Shown: positions 27,298-34,246 of the stretch, piece after piece | Position numbering within the stretch: the stretch's first letter is position 1 | How the letters are laid out: each line of letters begins with the position of its first letter | Virus record (IMG/VR): IMGVR_UViG_3300032241_001162 | Span: 1-35,176 of that record | Length of the DNA stretch: 35,176 nt | Origin: a virus | Reading direction: 5' to 3' (one strand) | Position numbers and translations under genes: made by a program | The notes under the pieces: model-generated | What the model was told of the DNA's origin: nothing | The model's input: only the letters and a program-made list of their open reading frames with translations | Database searches by the model: none

Positions 27298-28178
27298 ACA
27301 GCCATTACGGCTTTGATGCTATCTTGACTTTGATAATTAATTAATTCGATATCTTCCATTTCGAAATTAGTAATAACATCGATTTCTGGATTTAATTTTA
27401 ATTCTGGTAGAGGAAACATTTTACGAGATAACTGCTCTTTTACTTGATCAATATGATTATTATAGATGTGTGCATCCCCTACCGAAATAATCAAATCTTG
27501 GACTTCTAGATTACAAACTTGTGCTATCATATTTGTAAACAATGCATATGATGCAATATTAAATGGCATTCCTAAAAACATATCAGCACTACGCTGATAC
27601 ATATGACAGCTTAATCGACCATTATTAACATAGAATTGCGATAATACATGGCATGGCGGTAATGCCATTTGATCTAGTTCTCCTGGATTCCATGCAGTGA
27701 TAATATGTCTACGGCTATAAGGATCTTCCTTAATACCATTAATGAGTTCTAATAATTGATCGTGATTTTGTAATACAACCTTATTAATGCGTATAAGATG
27801 TTTACGCCACTTACGCCATTGCACACCATAGATACGACCTAAATCACCTTTATGGCGCTGGTTATGTTTATTAACCCAATTAGGAGCCTGTGCATTACCG
27901 GTCCAAATGGTAGTTTTATCTGTATAACGTTCTCCATGTAAGATTTCTCTTAACCGAAATTCGTCACCGCTGCCTTCTAAGAACCATAACAATTCACTAA
28001 CAACAGCTCGCCATGCCAACTTTTTAGTTGTAACAGCCGGAAATCCTTCTGTCAAATCAAAACGCATCTGAAGCCCAAAAACACTTAGAGTACCGGTCTC
28101 AGTCCTATCAGGACGATCTTGACCGGTATCTAAAATATCTTTGAGAGCGTTTAAATAGACCGTTTCTGAAGAACTCAT
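27294..28178 (-). CDS. thyA: Thymidylate synthase ThyA
   Basis: A 294-residue, apparently complete thymidylate synthase that makes dTMP from dUMP with methylenetetrahydrofolate. Key residues are present: an N-terminal Asp-Arg-Thr-x-Thr-Gly-Thr loop with the phosphate-binding Arg25, Leu-Trp-Phe-Leu near 64, Gly-Asp-Leu-Gly-Arg-Ile-Tyr-Gly near 111, the catalytic Cys176 in Pro-Pro-Cys-His, Arg196-x-x-Asp199, Asn207 in Pro-Phe-Asn-Ile, and Asp-Ala-His-x-Tyr at 235-239. Asn207 is at the position that favours dUMP; dCMP hydroxymethylases carry Asp there. The start overlaps the stop of the gene before it (ATGA), so the two are probably translated together. The gene supports phage DNA synthesis when host thymidine supply is limiting. 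Confidence 0.96.
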   Translation of the reverse strand: MSSSETVYLNALKDILDTGQDRPDRTETGTLSVFGLQMRFDLTEGFPAVTTKKLAWRAVVSELLWFLEGSGDEFRLREILHGERYTDKTTIWTGNAQAPNWVNKHNQRHKGDLGRIYGVQWRKWRKHLIRINKVVLQNHDQLLELINGIKEDPYSRRHIITAWNPGELDQMALPPCHVLSQFYVNNGRLSCHMYQRSADMFLGMPFNIASYALFTNMIAQVCNLEVQDLIISVGDAHIYNNHIDQVKEQLSRKMFPLPELKLNPEIDVITNFEMEDIELINYQSQDSIKAVMAV

Positions 28179-28819
28179 TCAACTTCTACGCTAACATCTT
28201 TCTTAGACTTCTTTTTAGGAGGGTCAATCGAATCTGCTTGCTTGCGAAGTTGTTGTGCTTGCTTAAACAATGCATCGGCTCTTGATCGTAACTCTGTAGG
28301 AGTTAATTCGATGTTAGTAGATGACGGCTTTTTAACCGCAGATTCTTCAGTGGCATTTACACTAGCACTGGTTGTTTTAGTCGGATCATCTAATGTAACA
28401 GAGCTCCTAGGATTAGGATTAACTCCGTCTGTCATAGCTAATTCGTCGAGGCTAACTCCCCTTTGTTCAGCAATTTCTTGATTTAGCATATCTAGAGAGA
28501 TATTATCTGTCTCTCTAGTAGTTGGAGTCATCAATACGCTGTCAGTAGGAACTCTAATTAATTGTCCTCGTTGATGCAACCAGTGAAGCATAGTGCTACC
28601 ATCGGGGAATTTTCTAACAGCAAGTATCTCCGCTAATTCATTAGCATCTTGTCCTTCTTGACCTTGTACCAATGATATTAGCGAATCGTGATAAGATTCC
28701 CCAAGTTTAGCAGTACTAATTACCAATGCGTTATAAGCATCTCCTGGTAAAGTTCGATATGCTACAACGACCCTTGCTCCGTTGTTTTTCATTTTACCTA
28801 CATGCTTTATTGGTTGCAT
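28175..28819 (-). CDS. Conserved phage protein of unknown function, 214 residues
   Basis: The start is placed at ATG 28819-28817 because GGAGA lies six bases ahead of it; an upstream in-frame ATG at 28894 would give an Arg/His-rich 25-residue extension overlapping the neighbouring gene and lacks such a site. Residues 1-95 look like a compact domain (Gly-Ala-Arg-Val-Val-Val-Ala-Tyr-Arg near 14-22, Phe-Pro-Asp-Gly near 72, then Val-Pro-Thr-Asp). Residues about 100-170 are low-complexity and acidic, and 165-214 form a Lys/Gln-rich helix with a Lys-rich patch near the end. I do not recognise the family. It lies between a 96-residue small protein and thyA, overlapping thyA by four bases. Confidence 0.8.
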   Translation of the reverse strand: MQPIKHVGKMKNNGARVVVAYRTLPGDAYNALVISTAKLGESYHDSLISLVQGQEGQDANELAEILAVRKFPDGSTMLHWLHQRGQLIRVPTDSVLMTPTTRETDNISLDMLNQEIAEQRGVSLDELAMTDGVNPNPRSSVTLDDPTKTTSASVNATEESAVKKPSSTNIELTPTELRSRADALFKQAQQLRKQADSIDPPKKKSKKDVSVEVE

Positions 28820-28829
28820 AATTTTTCTC

Positions 28830-29120
28830 CTACTGTTGTGCTGCCGGTGCTGATACTGTATTCGATTGATCGCCCTCGGTCGGTGCCGGTGCAACAGAAT
28901 TTAAGAAAGTGTTTAGTCGATCAAAAGCAGCTCCAACGAACGATGCTTCAGCGGCTTGGAAAGCACCACGACGGACAGCCGTGTCAACAATAGCACGAAG
29001 ATTTTGTAAATCTTGTAAGTTAATTTGCGGAGGCTGAGCGGGTGTTGCAGTATTATCTACGGCGGCGTCACCACCAACGCCATCCTGAGTTGCTACTTGT
29101 GCTGTGTCTTGATTATCCAT
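28830..29120 (-). CDS. Small conserved phage protein, unknown function, 96 residues
   Basis: A small acidic protein with low-complexity Asp/Thr/Ala-rich ends and a helical core at about residues 33-80 (Leu-Gln-Asp-Leu-Gln-Asn-Leu, Arg-Arg-Gly-Ala-Phe, Asp-Arg-Leu-Asn-Thr-Phe-Leu). Proteins with this Leu-rich/Arg-Gly-Ala-Phe core are, as I recall, common among T4-like cyanophages without a known function. AAGGAA lies 10 bases ahead of the ATG, and the preceding stop is one base away. It probably shares the transcript that begins at the late promoter at 29439-29432. Confidence 0.78.
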   Translation of the reverse strand: MDNQDTAQVATQDGVGGDAAVDNTATPAQPPQINLQDLQNLRAIVDTAVRRGAFQAAEASFVGAAFDRLNTFLNSVAPAPTEGDQSNTVSAPAAQQ

Positions 29121-29121
29121 T

Positions 29122-29418
29122 TTAAAATATTTCCTTTTTGGTTTTGTGTATGTAGGGACATCCCAATGTAAGCATAGTAATTTCCCTAGAATCTTCTATG
29201 CCTATTTCGATCACTTCAATCATTTTATTGTTATGATCTATAATAAACGATTTTTTAATTGCATACCTGCTATTTAAGTTATAGTTAATCCACTGATTTA
29301 AAATTTTGATATCCGTAAGCAAATCTACAGAAATTTTGGTAAAATGTTTTGGTATAAATTTTAACCTTCTGAGATTTAATACACTTAACGGATTAACTTC
29401 ACCTCTATTCAATGACAT
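29122..29418 (-). CDS. Small phage protein, unknown function, 98 residues
   Basis: A basic 98-residue protein that I do not recognise. It has an N-terminal Leu-Arg-Arg-Leu-Lys-Phe segment, a central helix with Trp, then alternating strands with Ile-Glu-Val-Ile-Glu-Ile, suggesting a small alpha/beta domain. It starts 13 bases downstream of a perfect late promoter octamer that overlaps the end of the upstream gene, and may therefore be the first gene of a late transcript running to thyA. No strong Shine-Dalgarno is visible (an AGATA lies close to the ATG). Confidence 0.7.
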   Translation of the reverse strand: MSLNRGEVNPLSVLNLRRLKFIPKHFTKISVDLLTDIKILNQWINYNLNSRYAIKKSFIIDHNNKMIEVIEIGIEDSREITMLTLGCPYIHKTKKEIF

Positions 29419-29430
29419 TATCTATGTACT

Positions 29431-30678
29431 TTATTTATAGTATGCAGTCTGGCCGAATGGAGAAACGATAGATTCGTTTCCATGAATAATGAACAACGTG
29501 TCACAATAATCCGGATCTCCCCAAGAATCCCAAGGATAACCGTCAGTAAACATAATAAACCTTTTTGGCTGGATATCATTATCTTTCATATATTGCCAAT
29601 TGCAATTAAAATCTGTGCCGCCCCCGCCTTTCAATTCATAAGTCATCAAATCGTCGGCATTGTCTCCGGTAAATTCGGCATAATTATATACATTAGTGTC
29701 GAAACACCAAAGTTTAAGTTTAAAGTCTTTATATTCTTCCATAATACCTTTAACTTCGCTGATCATTTCTTTACCCATTTCATTGGTAATACTACCGCTC
29801 ATGTCAAAGGATACGCATACATCAATGGTTTCTTCGTTCAGCATGCCCGGAAGAATAGCGCCACTTTGTTGACTTTTACGATTTGGACGAGTAAAACTAA
29901 AATTGCTTTTAATAATACTCTGGATATTCATTCGAAGAATTTGTCTCCAATCCATCTTCGGTTCGGTAAAATTTTGAATCATTCTAGCAACGGCAGCAGG
30001 TACTTTACCTGCTCCTGCAGATTGTGCAGCCGCCACCATTGCTTCTTTAATTTCGTCTCTGATAGCTTTTCTTTCTTCAGGAGTTAATTTAGGGCGTTTG
30101 CTTTTACCATCGCCATCCTCGTCCTCACTATCTTGGCCTTCACCGTCGAGATGTTCGTCGAGAAGTTCTCCCAACTGACTGATATCAATCTTGTCTGCTT
30201 TTTCGTAGATATCATTATAAATTTGTTCATATGACCATCCGCGATATTTGTTATCTTGGAAGATTTGAATCCATTCTGGAACTTCACCGATTCGTTCATC
30301 TTTTAAAATCTGATTAGTTGCATAGTCCGCAGCAATGTTCGATAATGTAGGATCTCGACCTTCTCGACGACCCATGTGATCAAACACATTATGAAGAACT
30401 TCATGTGCAAACCCAAATTCGGCATTTTTAGGAGTGCAACGATTAACGAAATCATTATTGTAATAAAAATTTCTACCATCAGTTGCTAGCGTAGGAAGCC
30501 AATCGGTGGCATCTACCAATTTTAAACGAGTTGCCAAATTACCGAAAAACGGATGACGCAATAAAAGACCAATTCTTGCAGTCACTAGTTTTTCAATGAT
30601 TTTGTTTTTTTCAGCTTCAGTAAACTCTTTTTTTTCAAGTTTAATTTTAGCACGTTTGTTTGCAGTAGTAGCAGTCAT
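29431..30678 (-). CDS. Putative metallopeptidase-like protein with C-terminal VWA domain
   Basis: A 415-residue protein with two visible parts. Residues about 20-150 hold an HExxH zinc motif (His92, Glu93, His96), typical of the putative metallopeptidase domain found ahead of VWA domains in the DUF2201 type. An acidic linker of Asp/Glu/Gly lies at about 175-195. Residues about 284-410 form a VWA domain with a full metal-ion-dependent adhesion site: Asp292-x-Ser294-x-Ser296, Thr355-Asp356 and Asp379. It is encoded five bases after the MoxR-type ATPase, and such pairs act together as AAA+/VWA machines in which the VWA part binds the client. Relatives in cyanophages have been annotated as cobT-like, but the HExxH part argues against a simple cobaltochelatase subunit. 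Its target is unknown. GGAA lies 11 bases before the ATG. Confidence 0.82.
   Translation of the reverse strand: MTATTANKRAKIKLEKKEFTEAEKNKIIEKLVTARIGLLLRHPFFGNLATRLKLVDATDWLPTLATDGRNFYYNNDFVNRCTPKNAEFGFAHEVLHNVFDHMGRREGRDPTLSNIAADYATNQILKDERIGEVPEWIQIFQDNKYRGWSYEQIYNDIYEKADKIDISQLGELLDEHLDGEGQDSEDEDGDGKSKRPKLTPEERKAIRDEIKEAMVAAAQSAGAGKVPAAVARMIQNFTEPKMDWRQILRMNIQSIIKSNFSFTRPNRKSQQSGAILPGMLNEETIDVCVSFDMSGSITNEMGKEMISEVKGIMEEYKDFKLKLWCFDTNVYNYAEFTGDNADDLMTYELKGGGGTDFNCNWQYMKDNDIQPKRFIMFTDGYPWDSWGDPDYCDTLFIIHGNESIVSPFGQTAYYK
29432..29439 (-). promoter_or_regulatory. Late promoter octamer (TATAAATA) before the 98-residue gene
   Basis: Read on the minus strand, 29439 to 29432 is a perfect TATAAATA. 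It overlaps the last codons and stop of the VWA gene (Tyr-Lys-stop). Transcription would begin near 29426, about eight bases before the ATG at 29418. Confidence 0.65.
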
Positions 30679-30683
30679 TGCAA

Positions 30684-31763
30684 TTATTCCATTGCCTGGA
30701 TGATAAATTTACCGTATTTTTCATGAAAACGATCAAAATTCTTTAATTTACTTGCATCAAATGGCAATTGAAAATTTGTAAGAGCAATTTTAGCACCCAT
30801 GACAACTAATTCTGTCGGAAAATTGTCCATCATAAATCCAAAGAAACAATCAGCCATTTCATCCCAATTCTTAACCTTTTTCTGATGTGCAGTTTTCAGT
30901 TCATAACACAAACTTGTAGTTAATGAATACATTGCCGAGATTTCTTTAATCTCGCTTTTCTTAACAAGTCCGCTAAGAATTTGTTCAGGCTCAGGCATCT
31001 GTTTAGCAACCTTACGGTGTGCCATAAATTTAACAGCAAGTCCTTCGCCCACAGATCCTGCAACAAGATTGGTCAAAGTATTGTCGTCGAGATCATCTTC
31101 CATAAGAAGTTCGCTGACAAAATTCCAGCTACGAGGAGTAGCGAATGCACGACTGGAACCTTTCGGATCGAAGTCATAAAGGTCTTGTTTAGCAAACCCT
31201 AAATAACCCACAACCTGTTCGTGTACCATATTCTTTACAGCCCATTCCTGCCAATCATCAAAATCAGTACGCAATTCAAGATGCAAGAATCGATTCTGTA
31301 ATGGAGCAGGCATGCGATAAGTAACGCCTTTATCAGACTCTCTGTTACCCGCAGCAACAATACTTACGCCCTTGGGCAAAGTGTAAGTACCAACTCGACG
31401 GTTAAGAATTAGCTGATAAGCAGCAGCCTGAGTGGCCGGAGCAGCAGAATTAAGTTCGTCTAGAAACAGAATATCTGTGCTTTCAGGATCGCTAGGCAAT
31501 TCAATTGGAGGAGCCCAACTCATAGTATTAAGAGAGCTATTATAGTAAGGAATACCTTTAATATCGGTAGGTTCCCACAAACTCAGACGAATATCTCGGA
31601 CATTTCGATTTTGTTCGGCGCCGATCTGGTGAACAATATCCGATTTACCAATGCCCGGTGGTCCCCAGACAAATACAGGTCGCTGAATATTAATACATTT
31701 ACGAACGCTACGTTTAGCTTCGTTAGGGGTAACTGTACGGTTAATGGAAAACTGCTCTGCCAT
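30684..31763 (-). CDS. MoxR/CobS-like AAA+ ATPase
   Basis: A 359-residue AAA+ ATPase. The start is set at ATG 31763-31761 because GAGGA lies five bases ahead; an upstream in-frame ATG at 31814 falls in the promoter region. Motifs: Walker A Gly-Pro-Pro-Gly-Ile-Gly-Lys-Ser (34-41), Walker B Ile-Leu-Phe-Leu-Asp-Glu (98-103), sensor 1 Asn140 in Ala-Ala-Gly-Asn, and a candidate arginine finger Arg158 in Gln-Asn-Arg-Phe. The C-terminal 190 residues are a helical lid and an extra helical domain. MoxR-type ATPases assemble as rings and remodel clients brought by VWA partners; the next gene encodes such a partner. T4-like cyanophage relatives are often labelled cobS, though a role in cobalamin synthesis is unproven. 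A sigma70-type promoter directly upstream suggests early, strong expression. Confidence 0.9.
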   Translation of the reverse strand: MAEQFSINRTVTPNEAKRSVRKCINIQRPVFVWGPPGIGKSDIVHQIGAEQNRNVRDIRLSLWEPTDIKGIPYYNSSLNTMSWAPPIELPSDPESTDILFLDELNSAAPATQAAAYQLILNRRVGTYTLPKGVSIVAAGNRESDKGVTYRMPAPLQNRFLHLELRTDFDDWQEWAVKNMVHEQVVGYLGFAKQDLYDFDPKGSSRAFATPRSWNFVSELLMEDDLDDNTLTNLVAGSVGEGLAVKFMAHRKVAKQMPEPEQILSGLVKKSEIKEISAMYSLTTSLCYELKTAHQKKVKNWDEMADCFFGFMMDNFPTELVVMGAKIALTNFQLPFDASKLKNFDRFHEKYGKFIIQAME

Positions 31764-31814
31764 AAAATCCTCAAATTTAGTGTAAAATGGATTGTATCTA
31801 ACTTCTACATACAA

Positions 31815-31843
31815 ATTCTACATTAAATTTACCAAGATGTCAA
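31815..31843 (-). promoter_or_regulatory. Sigma70-type promoter for the MoxR-like ATPase gene
   Basis: On the minus strand TTGACA (31843-31838) and TAGAAT (31820-31815) are separated by 17 bases, the optimal spacing. The -35 matches consensus fully and the -10 at 5 of 6 positions. The -35 overlaps the stop codon of the upstream 127-residue gene. Expected start of transcription is near 31808, leaving a leader of about 45 bases. Confidence 0.72.
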
Positions 31844-32223
31844 TGAGATTTTAAACTTTCTGCTTTGGCATTAACAAATCTTTCTATATTACCCGAAAAT
31901 AATATTATCTGTACTGCTGTTTTATCCCCAAAAACAAATATTTCATTTCTAAACAAAAACCATGGACTATCTATAAATCGATCTAGCCAAATAACTAATT
32001 GATTACTATAGAATTTAATTGGAGCTTCTAATTTTATTTTGTGTGCTTTAATGTCTGCCTGTTTTAAGGAATTGAATCCTTGTTCGGTAAGATGCAGACC
32101 GCCGGTTGGTTTATTTCGAGGATTTTGCCACCAAGCCTGTATAAGTTTTTTAATCGATTTGTTATCTAACGGTAACCCTAGTATTTCAGCAACTTTTTTG
32201 GTTATTTCAATTTTTGGGTTCAT
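31840..32223 (-). CDS. Conserved phage protein of unknown function, 127 residues
   Basis: A basic 127-residue protein. The N-terminus is helical; residues about 30-52 contain Trp-Trp-Gln-Asn-Pro-Arg and Gly-Gly-Leu-His-Leu-Thr-Glu-Gln-Gly-Phe, suggesting a small winged-helix-like or RNA/DNA-contact domain, although this is only an impression. A second part (70-115) has Trp-Leu-Asp-Arg-Phe-Ile-Asp-Ser-Pro-Trp and ends in strands with Phe-Gly-Asp-Lys. I believe homologues are common in T4-like cyanophages with no assigned role. It overlaps the end of the preceding gene by 17 bases and has only a weak ribosome binding site. Confidence 0.75.
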   Translation of the reverse strand: MNPKIEITKKVAEILGLPLDNKSIKKLIQAWWQNPRNKPTGGLHLTEQGFNSLKQADIKAHKIKLEAPIKFYSNQLVIWLDRFIDSPWFLFRNEIFVFGDKTAVQIILFSGNIERFVNAKAESLKSH

Positions 32224-32506
32224 CAGTTAGTTTTTCGCCAGTAGTTAATTTAAAAACAGAAAATTCATTAGTGTTGAATATTTTGTTTAATTTTTCTGAT
32301 AAGTTAAAAGCATGGCCGGCATTGGAAAATGATACTTTTTTATATTTTGGGCCTAGCTGCTGTCCTATCAAACTGGAAGTTTTAAGATTAATTGGGCGAT
32401 CTTGGTAGAAAACTGCCCAAATAGCTTCGGCTTCTAATACTTGTTCAGTTTTATAAGTTTTTTTGCTAGTAGTTTCTAATAAAACTTTTGGTTTAGGTCT
32501 TGACAT
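32207..32506 (-). CDS. Conserved phage protein of unknown function, 99 residues
   Basis: The start is set at ATG 32506-32504 (Met-Ser-Arg-Pro-Lys-Pro-Lys), with GGAGAG 12 bases ahead; an in-frame ATG at 32548 would add 14 residues and include that ribosome binding site within the coding sequence. The protein has a Thr-Tyr-Lys-Thr-Glu-Gln-Val-Leu-Glu-Ala-Glu segment, an Ala-Ile-Trp-Ala-Val-Phe-Tyr stretch and a Tyr-Lys-Lys-Val-Ser-Phe-x-Asn-x-Gly-His-Ala motif near residue 60. I recall similar small proteins in T4-like cyanophages, function unknown. A late-type octamer (32546-32539) lies in the gap upstream. Confidence 0.75.
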   Translation of the reverse strand: MSRPKPKVLLETTSKKTYKTEQVLEAEAIWAVFYQDRPINLKTSSLIGQQLGPKYKKVSFSNAGHAFNLSEKLNKIFNTNEFSVFKLTTGEKLTDEPKN

Positions 32507-32538
32507 AATATAAACATACTCTCCAAAAAGTACGCATA

Positions 32539-32546
32539 TATTTATC
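32539..32546 (-). promoter_or_regulatory. Possible late promoter octamer (GATAAATA)
   Basis: Read on the minus strand, 32546 to 32539 is GATAAATA, 7 of 8 to the T4 late consensus, in the 50-base gap before the 99-residue gene. A transcript beginning near 32533 would carry the GGAGAG ribosome binding site. It lies within a small-gene cluster not obviously late, so confidence is modest. Confidence 0.35.
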
Positions 32547-32556
32547 AATTTTTAAT

Positions 32557-32778
32557 TTAAAAGTTTCCACCATCCATGTTGATTGACACCGTAGCGTTTG
32601 TATTATTCGCAGCGATGTTGTCTAATTGGCCGGATAATCTCGTCATCACAACACTTAAACTATTTTGAAGATCAGTAGCTTCTTTAATGGTTAAAGTAAC
32701 AGTTTTTTGATTGCTTTTAATAGCGATTCTAACTAGGTCTAAAAAATCTTCAATAGGTAGTGTGTTCAATTGCTTCAT
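32557..32778 (-). CDS. Small phage protein, unknown function, 73 residues
   Basis: A 73-residue protein with two predicted helices (about 8-22 and 28-52, the second with a Leu/Val heptad-like spacing) and a C-terminal strand ending in Asp-Gly-Gly-Asn-Phe. No family recognised. It overlaps the preceding 160-residue gene by four bases (ATGA), a sign of translational coupling, and lies in a row of small conserved genes downstream of the exonuclease. Confidence 0.7.
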   Translation of the reverse strand: MKQLNTLPIEDFLDLVRIAIKSNQKTVTLTIKEATDLQNSLSVVMTRLSGQLDNIAANNTNATVSINMDGGNF

Positions 32779-33257
32779 AATTTGTTAATATTATTTAACA
32801 ATATTTTTAATTCTGCCTCGGTCTTAACTGGCCCATGGAAGGGATAACGCTCCAAAGTGATTAGTTTTGGGCAGAAGCTCTTAACCCATCCTTTTCGAAA
32901 TTTAATAATATAATGTCCGGCACAGTATTGACTCTTACTTTTATTGCTTTTAGCAAATAAAGGTAGTTTCTTTTTTACATTATAAACAGGATTATGCGGC
33001 TTAGAACTGCATGGAAATTCGTAGATCGAATAATTTTTATTTTCCACAACATCTGTTTTGACTTTTTTAATGTTTTCTTCGAATATTGCGATTCCAAAGC
33101 TATCATTAATTTCTGATAGACTTTTAAAATTGATTTGATTCCCATTCTTTAAAAAAACATAACCTTTTTTAGCTTTACTAACGGATCCAATTTTACGATT
33201 TCCGTCACGTACTAGCCATTCTTTATTTGGTATTAATACCTTAGCAGTTGAATTCAT
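32775..33257 (-). CDS. Conserved phage protein of unknown function, 160 residues
   Basis: A basic protein with an N-terminal beta-rich domain (about 1-60, SH3-like in look: Trp-Leu-Val-Arg-Asp, Gly-Tyr-Val-Phe-Leu-Lys) and a C-terminal region (75-150) with conserved-looking Pro-Cys-Ser-Ser-Lys-Pro-His-Asn-Pro-Val-Tyr, Tyr-Cys-Ala-Gly-His-Tyr-Ile-Ile-Lys-Phe and Ser-Phe-Cys-Pro-Lys-Leu. Three Cys and two His in these motifs could bind a metal, but spacing is not typical of a known zinc finger. I recall homologues in T4-like cyanophages. The start overlaps the exonuclease stop (ATGA) and AGG is 10 bases ahead. Confidence 0.78.
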   Translation of the reverse strand: MNSTAKVLIPNKEWLVRDGNRKIGSVSKAKKGYVFLKNGNQINFKSLSEINDSFGIAIFEENIKKVKTDVVENKNYSIYEFPCSSKPHNPVYNVKKKLPLFAKSNKSKSQYCAGHYIIKFRKGWVKSFCPKLITLERYPFHGPVKTEAELKILLNNINKL

Positions 33258-34246
33258 TGATTATACCTCGAATTTAATGGTTCAGCATAACTTTGTACTT
33301 GTTCGCTGATTTTTTGTAAATCATATTCCGCACAAAATTTTAATAATCTAACTCCAACTTGTGGAATATTTTTATTTTTTTCTATTTCTGTTTGAATAGT
33401 TTCTTGAATAATCTTTTTGATGTCGTCGGGCTGCGCTTTTAAATCGCATAATAGTTTATTACGAAGATAATCATCTAGAACACGATGTTCAACACCTTCG
33501 TGATCAATCCACCTCTGTAACATCATATTATTCCAGTTGTATCCTTTACTATTACGATCCACAAAGGCTTCTCGTAATCCAACTTTATTTTTTGTTCCTT
33601 TTTCTCTTACACCAGGATACGCACTAAAAATATTATCGCTTGTGTCACCCCGCATACACTTCTCGAATAATTGCCATTCGGGTTCTGGTGCGGGCTTAAT
33701 TTCTTTTGTCTTTTTATCTAAAACAGGCTTGCCTTTTTCATCAAAATACCCTTCGTGTGTAATAGTAATACTACTAACACCGTTATATTGACGAACGTTC
33801 GGAGAAATAAGTTGAGCAAAATCACCATCGGTACTAATAATAACATGATTGTCATTGGGGTGATGTTCGATAAATCCTGCAATTAAATCATCTGCTTCTA
33901 ACCTAGGGTGATGTAAGATACTGCAATTAGTTTTATTAATAATAAAGTCTTTAAATTGATCAAATGTTTCCCAAAAAACTTTTTCTTCTTCTTGTTCCTT
34001 CGGAGACATGGCCGCACGACCTTCTGATCGTTGTCTTTTATAAGGCTCGTAATGATCTTTACGCCAACTACGGCCCTCCAGGCAAAAGATAACATGATTG
34101 CCTTTAAAGTCTCTCCATGCCTTACGCACACTACCTAACACGGTATGAATACTCATACCTACTTTATCTTCTAAGTTGCCTCGCACAACATGTCTAGCAC
34201 GAAAGAAAGTGTTCGCAGTATCTACCAAAATGTATGTTTTATTCAT
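33254..34246 (-). CDS. rnh: 5'-3' exonuclease / flap endonuclease (T4 RNase H-like)
   Basis: A 330-residue member of the FEN/PIN superfamily, in the role of T4 RNase H: removal of RNA primers and flaps during lagging-strand synthesis. The acidic metal-binding residues are in place: Asp9 in Val-Asp-Thr-Ala-Asn, Glu117-x-Asp119-Asp120, Asp140-x-Asp142 in Ser-Thr-Asp-Gly-Asp-Phe, and Asp201-x-x-Asp204 in Arg-Gly-Asp-Thr-Ser-Asp. An Arg/Lys-rich arch segment (about 59-75) matches the Tyr-Lys-x-x-Arg motif of the family. After residue 205 the helix-hairpin-helix region is modified by Gly-Val-Arg-Glu-Lys-Gly. The start (34246) overlaps the preceding stop by one base (TAATG). Confidence 0.9.
   Translation of the reverse strand: MNKTYILVDTANTFFRARHVVRGNLEDKVGMSIHTVLGSVRKAWRDFKGNHVIFCLEGRSWRKDHYEPYKRQRSEGRAAMSPKEQEEEKVFWETFDQFKDFIINKTNCSILHHPRLEADDLIAGFIEHHPNDNHVIISTDGDFAQLISPNVRQYNGVSSITITHEGYFDEKGKPVLDKKTKEIKPAPEPEWQLFEKCMRGDTSDNIFSAYPGVREKGTKNKVGLREAFVDRNSKGYNWNNMMLQRWIDHEGVEHRVLDDYLRNKLLCDLKAQPDDIKKIIQETIQTEIEKNKNIPQVGVRLLKFCAEYDLQKISEQVQSYAEPLNSRYNQ

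Noticed and set aside
27299-27313. Short inverted repeat AGCC/GGCT followed by TTT after the fibre stop, as a terminator
   Set aside because: The stem is only four pairs and the T-run three bases, inside the thyA coding end; too weak to call.
27294-28178. dCMP hydroxymethylase rather than thymidylate synthase
   Set aside because: Asn207 in Pro-Phe-Asn-Ile is the thymidylate synthase residue; hydroxymethylases carry Asp there.
28820-28894. Upstream in-frame start for the 214-residue protein
   Set aside because: The extension overlaps the neighbouring gene, is Arg/His rich, and lacks a Shine-Dalgarno, whereas ATG 28819 has GGAGA.
29482-30087. Long plus-strand frame of 201 codons opposite the VWA gene
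   Set aside because: It is antisense to a gene with clear motifs, has no ribosome binding site, and its translation has no recognisable domain.
29431-31763. Naming the pair cobS and cobT as cobalamin biosynthesis genes
   Set aside because: The ATPase is generic MoxR type and the partner has an HExxH domain not expected in a simple CobT; no other cobalamin gene is visible.
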